From contig NZ_BAGA01000077.1 in NCBI RefSeq assembly GCF_000308595.1, positions 186,001 to 250,000 on the forward strand: a DNA stretch of 64,000 nt. The letters run 5' to 3'. Under the pieces are notes generated by a model. It searched no databases, was not told where the DNA came from, and saw only the letters and a list, made by a program, of their open reading frames with translations. The translations under genes and the position numbers were made by a program. Numbering within the stretch: the stretch's first letter is position 1; each line of letters begins with the position of its first letter. This document shows, piece by piece, positions 38,223 through 45,976 of this stretch. Origin of the DNA: Nocardia higoensis NBRC 100133. Lineage in GTDB: Bacteria; Actinomycetota; Actinomycetes; Mycobacteriales; Mycobacteriaceae.

Positions 38223-38257
38223 GCGCCCGGCCCCCGGAGGGGACGAGGGCCGGGCGC
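38223..38257 (-). terminator. Intra-operon GC hairpin
   Basis: GCGCCCGGCCC and GGGCCGGGCGC form a perfect 11-bp stem with a 13-nt loop in the 76-nt gap between the NTF2-like gene and the reductase. No T-tract. It may attenuate transcription or stabilise the upstream P450-ferredoxin mRNA. Confidence 0.5.
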
Positions 38258-38267
38258 GGCAGGGGAT

Positions 38268-38654
38268 CTACCCGTAGTCGCACCATTCGGTCAGGCGACC
38301 GTTGTCGAAGCTCATGATCGAGAGCACGTCGAGCTTGCAGAACTCGCCCGCGTTGCCGAAGCCGGGCACGTCGGCGGTGGCGGTGCCCTGCCAGGTGGTC
38401 TCGCGCATGATCGAGTTGCCGGTGGTCGCCCACCGGGTGGTCTCGCCGATGAACCGGTCGGGGAAGACCTGCGACATCTGCTGCACGGTCTCGAGCATCA
38501 GGTCACGGCCCTTGGCCGCGACGCCGCGGTTCTGGTGCACGACCACCACGTTCTCGTCGACCAGATCGCGCAGGGCGTCGATGTCGAGGCGGTTCCAGGC
38601 GTCGACGACCGACAGGGCCAGCTTCAGCAGTTCGTCGGGATCGGTATTGCTCAT
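38268..38654 (-). CDS. NTF2-like (SnoaL / limonene-epoxide-hydrolase fold) protein
   Basis: 128 residues with the cone-shaped alpha+beta NTF2 fold: helices 1-2 (LLKLALSVVDAWNRLDIDAL), then RDLVDENVVVVHQN, and a beta-sheet ending LDVLSIMSFDNGRLTEWCDYG. Residues Asp/Arg/Trp arranged as in SnoaL-type isomerases, hydrolases or cyclases. It could process a P450 product such as an epoxide, or have a ligand-binding role. 34 nt downstream of the P450. Confidence 0.85.
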   Translation of the reverse strand: MSNTDPDELLKLALSVVDAWNRLDIDALRDLVDENVVVVHQNRGVAAKGRDLMLETVQQMSQVFPDRFIGETTRWATTGNSIMRETTWQGTATADVPGFGNAGEFCKLDVLSIMSFDNGRLTEWCDYG

Positions 38655-38688
38655 GTTTCGTATTCCTTCGAGAGGGTGGCGGAGAGGA

Positions 38689-39918
38689 CTACTGCGCGAC
38701 GGCGACGACGAACTCGTGGATTCCGCGGGTCGGCATCGAGTGGTAATGCACGTCCTGGCCCTCGGCGAGGGTGAACTTCGGCATCTTCTCGACCAAGCGC
38801 TCGAGCACGCAGTTCATGACCACGCGGGCGAAGTTGGAGCCGAGGCAGCGGTGCGGGCCGATGCTGAACGCGATGTGGTTCTTGTCCTTGCGGTGCAGAT
38901 TCCAGGTGTGCGGCTCGGGGAACTTGCGCGGGTCGCGGTTGGCGCCGTTGTAGGAGGTCCAGACCTTGGCCTCGGCGGGCAGTTCGGTCTTGCCGATGGA
39001 GACCGGGCAGGTGGTGGTGCGCTGCAGCACGGTCACATTGGCGAACATCCGCAGACCTTCCTCCACCGCGTTGGGGATCAGGGCGGGATCGGCGACGATC
39101 TCGGCCAGGTCGTCCGGGTGGGTGGCCAGGTGGTGCAGTGTGCCGCCCAGCACGGTGCCGGTGGATTCCAGGCCGGCGATCGACAGCGGCAGGACCACGG
39201 CGATGCGCTCGGCCATGGTGGGCTCGCGGCCGTCGATCTCCTTCACCTGGCAGACCAGGCTCACCAGGTCGTCTTCGAGCGGATTGGCCATGCGCTCGCG
39301 GACCAGGGCATCGATGGCGGTGTAGAGGCTGACGAACGCGGTCTCGGATTCCTCGGCCGTCTCGCCGACGAAGATGTCGTGCGCCCACTTCATCCAGTCG
39401 TCGATCCGGTCGCCGCCGAGGTTGAGCAGGTTGGAGAAGACCACCCGCAGCTGCAGCGGACGCAGGAAGTCCTCCATGATCCGGAAGCTGCCCGCGGCGA
39501 TGCCCGCATCGAGGTACTCGTCGATGACGGCGTTGATGTTCGGGGCGAAGCGGCTCATCCGCTCCTCGGTGAGCTCCGGGTTGAGCAGCTTGCGCCAATC
39601 GGTCTGGGCGGGCGGATCCAGGTCCTCGGGCAGGAAGCGGCCCTCGTTCTTCGGCGGCTCGGCGCGGTTGTCGTGGCCCAGGATCGCGACGCCGTACTCG
39701 GAGGAGAAGCGCTTCCAGTCACGCAGGATCTTGAAGACGTCCTCGTAGCGGGTGGCGACGTAGCAGGGGGTCTCGCCCTGGGTGTGCACCGCCAACTCGT
39801 CGCGGTCCTGCATGGCGTTGATCTCGGTCCAGAAGTTCTGGTTGAACTCCTCCGACCACAGGTCGATCGGACAGCCGGTGGTGGTGGCCTTCGCCGGCGA
39901 TTCCAGTTGCTCGGTCAT
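38689..39918 (-). CDS. Cytochrome P450
   Basis: 409 residues. Heme motif FSIGPHRCLG with Cys358; ExxR is EEGLR (Glu287-Arg290); the I-helix reads AGLEST (248-253), keeping the acidic residue and the second Thr but with Ser in place of the first Thr. No membrane anchor, as in bacterial class I P450s. The ferredoxin gene is 16 nt upstream and a reductase gene downstream, so the whole redox chain is encoded. It probably hydroxylates or epoxidises the pathway's entry substrate. Confidence 0.95.
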   Translation of the reverse strand: MTEQLESPAKATTTGCPIDLWSEEFNQNFWTEINAMQDRDELAVHTQGETPCYVATRYEDVFKILRDWKRFSSEYGVAILGHDNRAEPPKNEGRFLPEDLDPPAQTDWRKLLNPELTEERMSRFAPNINAVIDEYLDAGIAAGSFRIMEDFLRPLQLRVVFSNLLNLGGDRIDDWMKWAHDIFVGETAEESETAFVSLYTAIDALVRERMANPLEDDLVSLVCQVKEIDGREPTMAERIAVVLPLSIAGLESTGTVLGGTLHHLATHPDDLAEIVADPALIPNAVEEGLRMFANVTVLQRTTTCPVSIGKTELPAEAKVWTSYNGANRDPRKFPEPHTWNLHRKDKNHIAFSIGPHRCLGSNFARVVMNCVLERLVEKMPKFTLAEGQDVHYHSMPTRGIHEFVVAVAQ

Positions 39919-39934
39919 GTTCGGGTCCTTCTTC

Positions 39935-40135
39935 TCATTCCTCGGTGATCGCTGCTTCGGGACAGGCAGCGGTGACCTCGGAGACATCCACATCGGCGGG
40001 GATCGTGCCGTCACCGAGGACGACGCCGCGTCCTTCGTCGTCGGCGGTGAACAGCTGGGGGAACAGCGCGTAGCAGCGGCCGTGCGCCTGGCAGTAGTCG
40101 AGGTCGACCGCGACCTTCGCCGTCTTCGTCGTCAT
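39935..40135 (-). CDS. Single-cluster ferredoxin of the P450 system
   Basis: 66 residues. Ligand pattern Cys15-x2-His18-x2-Cys21...Cys58-Pro: the residue that would complete a [4Fe-4S] site is His, the variant found in actinobacterial P450-linked ferredoxins that carry a [3Fe-4S] or a His-ligated cluster. The ATG at 40135 follows AGGAGG on the minus strand. It lies directly upstream of the P450 and is the expected electron donor. Confidence 0.92.
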   Translation of the reverse strand: MTTKTAKVAVDLDYCQAHGRCYALFPQLFTADDEGRGVVLGDGTIPADVDVSEVTAACPEAAITEE

Positions 40136-40190
40136 GGTTTCCTCCTTCGCCCGGTAGGGCTGTCGGCCGGGGTGGGCTGGGTCCGGCGGG

Positions 40191-41024
40191 CTAGGACCGG
40201 GCGAGCTGCCCGCCGTCGACCGGGATCGCGACGCCGTGGATGTAGCGGGCCTCGTCGGAGACCAGCCAGGCCACGGCATTGCTGACGTCCTCGGGCTCGA
40301 CCCACGGGATCGGCAGCAGAGTCAGCTCGGAGAACAGCTCGGCGGCGTCTTCGGGGGTCGGGTTCTCCAGGTGCGGAAGGAACATCCGCAGCAGGCTGTC
40401 GTTGATCGCCATCGGGGTGTTGACCGCGCCCGGATTCACCGAGTTGACGCGGATGTTGTGCGGGCCCACCTCGTTGGCCAGCGAGAGCATCAGGCCCTGG
40501 ATGCCGTGCTTGGACGCCGCGTAGTGGGACTGGCCGGGCGCGCCGCGCAGGCCGACGGTGGAGCTGACGAAGACGATCGAGCCGCCCTCACCGCGCTCGA
40601 TCATCGAGGGCAGCACCGCGCGGCAGGCGTGCCAGGCGCCGATCAGGTTGGTGTCGAGGATGTCGGTCCACTGTTGATCGGTCAGGCCGACGACCTGGCC
40701 CTGGTTCGAGATGCCCGCGTTCGACACCAGGATGTCGATGCGGCCGAATTCCGCGAGCGCCTCGTCGGCCACCGCCTGCAGCGTGGCCAGGTCGCGCACG
40801 TCGGCGGCGCGGGCGATGATGCGCCTGCCCTCCTTCTCGACCAGTGCGACGGTCTCGGCGAGGTCTTCGGGGGTGCCCTGCGAGTAGTCCAGATTCGACT
40901 GCTGCTTGCACAGGTCCACCGCGACGATGTCGGCGCCGTCCTGTGCTAGCCGCAGCGCGTGCGTGCGGCCCTGGCCGCGGGCAGCTCCGGTGATGAAGGC
41001 GACCTTGCCGTCCAACCGCTTCAT
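40191..41024 (-). CDS. Mycofactocin-type short-chain dehydrogenase
   Basis: 277 residues. TGAARGQGRTHALRLAQDGA is followed by the family-specific insertion VDLCKQQSNLDYSQGTPEDL, the mark of SDRs that keep NAD bound and exchange electrons with mycofactocin (carveol-dehydrogenase-like). Catalytic HYAASKHG is present. It acts on an alcohol such as a terpenol; the genome should carry mft genes elsewhere. First gene of the upper catabolic unit; the ATG follows AGGAGG. Two operator copies lie 160-215 nt upstream. Confidence 0.93.
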   Translation of the reverse strand: MKRLDGKVAFITGAARGQGRTHALRLAQDGADIVAVDLCKQQSNLDYSQGTPEDLAETVALVEKEGRRIIARAADVRDLATLQAVADEALAEFGRIDILVSNAGISNQGQVVGLTDQQWTDILDTNLIGAWHACRAVLPSMIERGEGGSIVFVSSTVGLRGAPGQSHYAASKHGIQGLMLSLANEVGPHNIRVNSVNPGAVNTPMAINDSLLRMFLPHLENPTPEDAAELFSELTLLPIPWVEPEDVSNAVAWLVSDEARYIHGVAIPVDGGQLARS

Positions 41025-41180
41025 ATGCGCCTCCTGCGCTCTCTCGGCACGGGTGTATCGGCCGCGCCGGATCGTCCGGGCGGCCTCCCGTGCAGTGGAG
41101 GTGTTCCTCTCGAGGTTCAGGTGAGGAAATCGACCTGGCGAAAGTCTTGTGACTGCTGTCACTCGCTCGCGCTGACCACC

Positions 41181-41200
41181 ATATTGCTCATGATGAACTC
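41181..41200 (+). promoter_or_regulatory. Cluster operator, copy B
   Basis: ATATTGCTCATGATGAACTC. It matches AATTCCTCATGAT at 11 of 13 positions, with the same TCATGAT core. It lies 30 nt from copy C, upstream of the mycofactocin-type SDR operon. Confidence 0.6.
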
Positions 41201-41222
41201 GTAAGTCAAGAGCTCTCGCCAG

Positions 41223-41240
41223 AATTCCTCATGATGTATT
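41223..41240 (+). promoter_or_regulatory. Cluster operator, copy C
   Basis: AATTCCTCATGATGTATT. The first 13 bases are identical to copy A on the other strand at 29.0 kb. Position: ~200 nt upstream of the SDR start and ~70 nt past the end of the hairpin that terminates the GntR gene. Confidence 0.7.
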
Positions 41241-41306
41241 GCGGTAATAGCCCGAAGTTGGCCCGGGCCGGGGCTGATAGCGGAAAACTACTGCTGACCA
41301 GGGACG

Positions 41307-41339
41307 AAAAAAGCCGGCAGCGCGGATGCGCTACCGGCT
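41307..41339 (-). terminator. Rho-independent terminator of the GntR unit
   Basis: On the minus strand AGCCGGTAGCGC-atcc-GCGCTGCCGGCT forms a 12-bp stem, with one mismatched pair, followed directly by TTTTTT. A textbook intrinsic terminator, rare in DNA this GC-rich. It separates the regulator transcript from the catabolic operon downstream. Confidence 0.9.
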
Positions 41340-41358
41340 CGATGGGGCCTTCGGAGGG

Positions 41359-42198
41359 CTACAACCACTCGATGGGTGAATCCAGTGGAACGGTGAGGCG
41401 TTCGCGGCAGTACTCCACGACGCCGCGCAGATGGGCCGTCATGAGCTCGCGCGCCTGGCGTGGACGGCCGAGTGCGATGGCTTTGGCGATGTGTCGATGG
41501 TCGTCGACGAGGACGTCGCGCAGCTGCCGCGGATCGGCGAGGACCGCCACGTGGTGCGCCACGATCTGACCGTAGGTCTGCAGACTCAACGCCAGGACGC
41601 GATTGCTTGCCAACCCCGCCACGCTGCCGTGGAATCCCGCATGTCGCTCCAGGTAGGTGCCGAGCCCCTCGGGAGTGTCGTCGTGCTCGTGCAGGAACGG
41701 CTCCATCCGCGCGGCGCGCAGCTTGGCGTCCGGATAGCGCGCGGCTCGCTCGGCGAGCTCGCCTTCGGCCCAGACCCACGACTCCAGCAACTCCTCGTAG
41801 GTGGCGCCGTCCATGTTGTAGAACAGCGCCGAGACGCGGCCCAGATGCGCGGCGTCCACCGATCCGACGATGGGCCCGCCACCGGGGCCTCGGCGGATGG
41901 TGATCATGCCCTGTACCTCGAGCAGCCGCAGCCCCTCGCGCAGCGATTCCCGGCTCACGCCGTACTTCTCCAGCATCGCCGCTTCCGAGGGCAGGCTCGC
42001 GCCGGGCGCGAGCCGCCGGCTCTGGATCTCGCCGACGATGGTGCGCGCGACCGACTCGGCGGCCTTGAGCGGCCGCAGCAGCGACACCTCGCCGCCGTTG
42101 GCGTTCGCCGGACCGCGCTCCTTCACGGCCTTGCGGCTCGTCGCCGCGCCGCCCGGTGTCCGCTGCCCCTCGGCTTCGCGCACCTTCACATTGCCCAC
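41359..42198 (-). CDS. FadR-subfamily GntR regulator (FCD domain)
   Basis: 279 residues. After a ~40-residue variable leader, the winged helix has IVGEIQSRRLAPGASLPSEA and YGVSRESLREGLRLLEVQGM, then the FCD ligand domain (LLESWVWAEGELAERAARYP, HAGFHGSVAGLASN, DDHRHIAKAIALGRPRQARE) with the Asp/His residues that bind metal in this subfamily. It probably senses a CoA thioester or carboxylic acid of the pathway and binds the repeated AATTCnTCATGAT sites flanking it. The LLM gene ends 53 nt upstream. Confidence 0.92.
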   Translation of the reverse strand: MGNVKVREAEGQRTPGGAATSRKAVKERGPANANGGEVSLLRPLKAAESVARTIVGEIQSRRLAPGASLPSEAAMLEKYGVSRESLREGLRLLEVQGMITIRRGPGGGPIVGSVDAAHLGRVSALFYNMDGATYEELLESWVWAEGELAERAARYPDAKLRAARMEPFLHEHDDTPEGLGTYLERHAGFHGSVAGLASNRVLALSLQTYGQIVAHHVAVLADPRQLRDVLVDDHRHIAKAIALGRPRQARELMTAHLRGVVEYCRERLTVPLDSPIEWL

Positions 42199-42250
42199 CG
42201 TGTCACCCCCCGATCTCGTGGTGTAATCGCGTGTTCGCGAACGAATTTCA

Positions 42251-43150
42251 TCACGCTAGCGCACCGCCCTTCGGTGCGGCCACCGGCGTGAGACCGGCTC
42301 GTTCGGCGAATGCCGCGAGGTTGTCGTGCCGCTCCGCCGAGGTGCGGCCGTGCCAGACCGCGTCGGCCCACAACACCAGGTCGGCCATCCCGTGCTCCTC
42401 GTAGCGCCGCAGTTCGGCGATATCGGGTTTCGGTGCGCGCACGTAGGTCGTGAACGGGCCGGTTCTGCCGTGCTCTTCGCGGTGCCTGTGTACCTCGGCG
42501 ACCAGCCGCCGTGCCTCGTCGAATGCGGGGGTGCCCGAGGTGAACCAGCCGTCACCGAGGCGGGCTGCCCTGGCCAGCGCGGCCTGCGCGTTCCCGCCCA
42601 TGATCACGGGGATGTCCACCGGGCGCGGATGCACCTGCACGGCATCGAAGGCGAAATGCGTGCCGCGATAGCCGAATTCCTCGCCCGACCAGGCTCTACG
42701 GAGGACCTCGACGCACTCCTCGGTGCGGGATATCCGGGTGCGGAAGGGGATGCCGAAGGCGTCGAACTCCTCCTGCTGCCAGCCCGCTCCCACGCCGAGC
42801 AGCAGCCGGCCGCCACTGAGCTCTTGGACGGTGATCGTGCTGCGCGCCGTGTGCAGCGGATGCCGCAGCGGCGCCAGATAGACGGCGGTGCCCAGTTTGA
42901 TCCGCTCGGTGCGCGCCGCGATCGCCGCGTGCACGACCAGCGGGTCGGTCAACTCGGTGCCGACGTCGATGAGTGGACCCTTGTGGTGCTGGACCGTGCC
43001 GGTCGATGGATGCTCGCCGGTCTGGACGACCGGGCGCAGCAGGTGCTCGCCGATCCACAGCGCGTCGAAACCGAGCGCGTCCGCGGACACGGCGAGTTCG
43101 AGGAGCCGGGCGCCCGTCATGCCGTACGCGCTCAATCCAATCGATGCCAT
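42251..43150 (-). CDS. LLM-class (probably F420-dependent) oxidoreductase
   Basis: 299 residues, luciferase-like TIM barrel. Blocks are GFDALWIGEHLL, RIKLGTAVYLAPLRHPLHTA, GGRLLLGVGAGWQQEEFDAF, VDIPVIMGGNAQAALARAA and LGDGWF. The wording fits the F420-dependent branch (Rv2161c-like) more than FMN monooxygenases. The ATG follows GGGAG. Copy D of the operator lies 62-78 nt upstream, so the gene and the GntR gene probably form an autoregulated unit. Confidence 0.9.
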   Translation of the reverse strand: MASIGLSAYGMTGARLLELAVSADALGFDALWIGEHLLRPVVQTGEHPSTGTVQHHKGPLIDVGTELTDPLVVHAAIAARTERIKLGTAVYLAPLRHPLHTARSTITVQELSGGRLLLGVGAGWQQEEFDAFGIPFRTRISRTEECVEVLRRAWSGEEFGYRGTHFAFDAVQVHPRPVDIPVIMGGNAQAALARAARLGDGWFTSGTPAFDEARRLVAEVHRHREEHGRTGPFTTYVRAPKPDIAELRRYEEHGMADLVLWADAVWHGRTSAERHDNLAAFAERAGLTPVAAPKGGALA

Positions 43151-43211
43151 CGACCGCTCCCACCTGCCGCTATGCCCTGGTCCGTCGTATTTCTCACGTC
43201 ACCATAGCGCT

Positions 43212-43228
43212 AATTCATCATGATATAA
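43212..43228 (+). promoter_or_regulatory. Cluster operator, copy D
   Basis: AATTCATCATGATATAA. 12 of 13 match to AATTCCTCATGAT, with the inverted-repeat core ATCATGAT. Lies between the tandem-crotonase stop and the LLM-gntR unit. Confidence 0.65.
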
Positions 43229-43350
43229 AGCATTTCTTTGGGACGCGTCCGCAGTCCGTCGACAGCGACCGGACGCCGTCTCGACCCGGTCGAGTCCCAC
43301 CCGCGCGAGCCGTTACCACGCCGCGCCGGGGAGAACACGGTGGTGCGGGC

Positions 43351-44520
43351 TCAGGCGGGAGCGGTGATCTCGTCCACGAGTCCCCACTCGCGCGCACGGT
43401 ACGCGTCCAGCGCCGCGCCGGTGACGAAAAGATGCAATGCGCGCCAGCGGCCGATACGCCGGGGGAGACTGACCGTGCCGCCCGCCCCGGGAATCAGACC
43501 CATGCTCACCTCGGGAAGCCGGAAGACGGTGTCGGGGGCGGCCACGATCCGCTGCGCGAACGCGGGCACCTCGATGCCCGCGCCGACGCACTGGCCGTGC
43601 AGCTCGACCCGCATGCGCGGCGCCAGCCGGGCCATCGAGCGGGCCGCCCCGCCCCTGGTCCGGATGAAATGCGCCGTCGCGTGATCTGGGGCGTGCCCGA
43701 ATTCGTCCAGGTCGCCGCCCGCGCAGAAGCACGGACCGGCGCCGGCGAGCACGACCTCGGCCACGGTGTCGTCGATCAGGGCCACCCGCAGCGCTTCGAC
43801 CAGTGCGTCGCGCACGGCGGTGCCGTAGGCGTTGCGGCGTTCGGGACGGTTGAGGGTGATCCGCAAGGTGGCGCCCTCGCGCCCGATCAATACCGGGTCG
43901 GCGGCGGGCGGCGGCGGGAGCGGCCGGCCGAGCGCCCTGCGCTCCTCGAGCCAGCGCCGGAACTCCGCACCTCCTTGCAGAGTGGAGTAGGCCAGCGATT
44001 CGACGTCGACGGCCTGGGGGATCGGCAGCGTCTCCGAGATCCGCAGGACCTGCCCGGCGACGAGCGCCGCCTGCGGGTTCCGGCCGACCGCTCGGACGAA
44101 TTCGCCGAGCGCGGCGCCGACGTCGGTCACGTCCACCACCGCGCGATCCACCGTCGTCGTCCAGCTGGGGCCATCCGCGACAGCCGCCGGCTCGGCCGGC
44201 GCACCAGCAGTGGCGCCGGCTGTGATCGGCAAAGCCGACTCTGCCTGCGGGCCGTGGTCGGCGAGCGGCGCATAGGTCAGGTCGAGCGCGGCGGTCAGCG
44301 GAGCCAGGCCGGGCGGGATCGGCCGCGAACTCCGGCCGACCACGAGCTGATCGAGGGTGGCGACGCGTGCGGCCGCACGGGCGGCGAGCGCCTCGTCCGC
44401 GCCGTCGAGGTCCACGACCAGCACCGGGTCGACCACTGTCGCGGCGGACGCGCCCGAGGCGATGTCCGCGACGTCGTCGACGAGCTGAGCAGCGGTGATG
44501 GTTCGTGCGTGACTGTCCAT
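43351..44520 (-). CDS. Crotonase with an extra degenerate N-terminal domain
   Basis: 389 residues. The C-terminal ~190 residues form an intact crotonase domain: LNRPERRNAYG, FCAGGDLDEFG, GQCVGAGIEVPAFAQRI and LPEVSMGLIPGAGGTVSLPR, with both hydratase glutamates present. The first ~190 residues are not a standard leader; segments such as VVDPVLVVDLDGA and YSTLQGGAEFRRWLEERR look like the start and end of a second, decayed crotonase domain. The ATG is divergent from a CaiB-type gene 42 nt away. Probably an enoyl-CoA hydratase/isomerase of the same pathway. Confidence 0.87.
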   Translation of the reverse strand: MDSHARTITAAQLVDDVADIASGASAATVVDPVLVVDLDGADEALAARAAARVATLDQLVVGRSSRPIPPGLAPLTAALDLTYAPLADHGPQAESALPITAGATAGAPAEPAAVADGPSWTTTVDRAVVDVTDVGAALGEFVRAVGRNPQAALVAGQVLRISETLPIPQAVDVESLAYSTLQGGAEFRRWLEERRALGRPLPPPPAADPVLIGREGATLRITLNRPERRNAYGTAVRDALVEALRVALIDDTVAEVVLAGAGPCFCAGGDLDEFGHAPDHATAHFIRTRGGAARSMARLAPRMRVELHGQCVGAGIEVPAFAQRIVAAPDTVFRLPEVSMGLIPGAGGTVSLPRRIGRWRALHLFVTGAALDAYRAREWGLVDEITAPA

Positions 44521-44562
44521 GGTGCGGTTCCGACCTCCCGCGCCAAAGGTAACATCGGCCCG

Positions 44563-45894
44563 ATGTGGACCCCGGGAAGCGCTGATCGGGTGCGGGATTG
44601 GGCGGAGAGCGGCATCGTCGCCCTCACCGGTCGCGCCGATGGCGTGCCCGTCGTCCCGCCGGGCCGGGCGGCTTCCCACGCGCGGGCCTGCGGTGCGTGG
44701 ATCGCCGATGTCACCGATGGCGCGGTCCGGGTGGACGGCGCGCTCCTGCTCTCCGAACGCGCGGCTCTCACCGGTTTCCGCCGCGCGGGTTCGGTGTCCG
44801 CCGGAGGGTCGTGCCGCTTGCTGCCGACCGCCGACGGGTGGGCCGCGGTCTCGTGCGCCCGGCCCGACGATCCGCTGCTGCTCTCCGCGCTGGCCTGCGC
44901 GGACCTCGTCGACGACGATCCCTGGCCCGCGGTTTCGTCCTGGCTGGCCGAGCACTCCGGAGCCGAGTTGGCCGAACGCGCGGAGCTGCTGGGGGTCGCG
45001 GCTTGGCCTGTCGGCGCGCCCGGTGAAGTCTCCCCGAAGCCGCCGCTCCCGCAGCGTGGCGCCGCACTCGGCGGCGATCGAGCGCCGACCGAATCGTGCC
45101 CTGTCGGCACGGCGTGGCAGGTCGCGGCGGCCCCACACATCTCGCCGCTCGAGCCGCGTCCCGTGGCCGGCTTGCTGGTGGTCGATTTCAGTGCCTTGTG
45201 GGCCGGGCCGCTGTGCGCGCATCTGCTCGGCCTCGCGGGCGCGCGGATCGTCAAGGTCGAGACACCCTCGCGCCCGGACGGCGCGCGCCGCGGCAATGCC
45301 GATTTCTATCGGCTGCTGCACGGCGGCCACGAGGCGGTGCAATTCGATCCGACGGTGCCCGAAGACCGTGCGGCGCTGCACGCCCTCGTGAGCGCGGCGG
45401 ATATCGTCATCGAAGCCTCACGCCCGCGCGCCCTGCGCGGATTCGGTTTGGAGGCGGAACAATTCGTCGCGGACGGCGCGACCTGGCTGTCGATCACCGC
45501 CGCAGGCCGCGCATCGGACCGGGTGGGTTTCGGTGACGACATCGCCGCCTCCGCCGGGCTGGTGGCCTTCGACGCCGACGGCCCGATGTTCGTCGGTGAC
45601 GCGATCGCCGATCCGCTGACCGGCTTGACCGCCGCCGCGCTCGCGATGTCGGTGCCGGCCGGGGGCGGGGGCGAGCTGTGGGATATCTCGATGACCGATG
45701 TCGTCGGCCGCACCCTCGAAGCCACGGAAAGTGCGGCGCCACAAGCACATCGCGAGGGTAGCCACTGGGCGGTCGAGACTTCGACGGGTCCGGTGCGGAT
45801 CAGCGAACCACAGCGACGGCAGGCGCGCGGAACGGTCGCCGAGCCCGGCCGCGACACCGATACGGTGCTTGCCGGATTGGGCACAGTCCGATGA
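44563..45894 (+). CDS. CaiB/BaiF-type CoA-transferase with atypical N-terminal half
   Basis: 443 residues. The C-terminal half is a class III CoA-transferase core: VAGLLVVDFSALWAGPLCAH, LAGARIVKVETPSRPDGARR, and GELWDISMTDVVGRTLEA with aspartate at the usual catalytic site. The N-terminal ~190 residues resemble the C-terminal part of the same fold placed first, suggesting a circularly rearranged or fused arrangement. Divergent from the tandem crotonase; an amidohydrolase follows after 82 nt on the same strand. Likely part of the same acyl-CoA pathway. Confidence 0.82.
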   Translation: MWTPGSADRVRDWAESGIVALTGRADGVPVVPPGRAASHARACGAWIADVTDGAVRVDGALLLSERAALTGFRRAGSVSAGGSCRLLPTADGWAAVSCARPDDPLLLSALACADLVDDDPWPAVSSWLAEHSGAELAERAELLGVAAWPVGAPGEVSPKPPLPQRGAALGGDRAPTESCPVGTAWQVAAAPHISPLEPRPVAGLLVVDFSALWAGPLCAHLLGLAGARIVKVETPSRPDGARRGNADFYRLLHGGHEAVQFDPTVPEDRAALHALVSAADIVIEASRPRALRGFGLEAEQFVADGATWLSITAAGRASDRVGFGDDIAASAGLVAFDADGPMFVGDAIADPLTGLTAAALAMSVPAGGGGELWDISMTDVVGRTLEATESAAPQAHREGSHWAVETSTGPVRISEPQRRQARGTVAEPGRDTDTVLAGLGTVR

Positions 45895-45976
45895 TCGCGC
45901 CCCGTTCCCCCGGCACGGAATCGCCGGAGCACTGCGTGCGCGCCGCACCCCCGCTCGCCGGAACGAGCGCGGTCCG

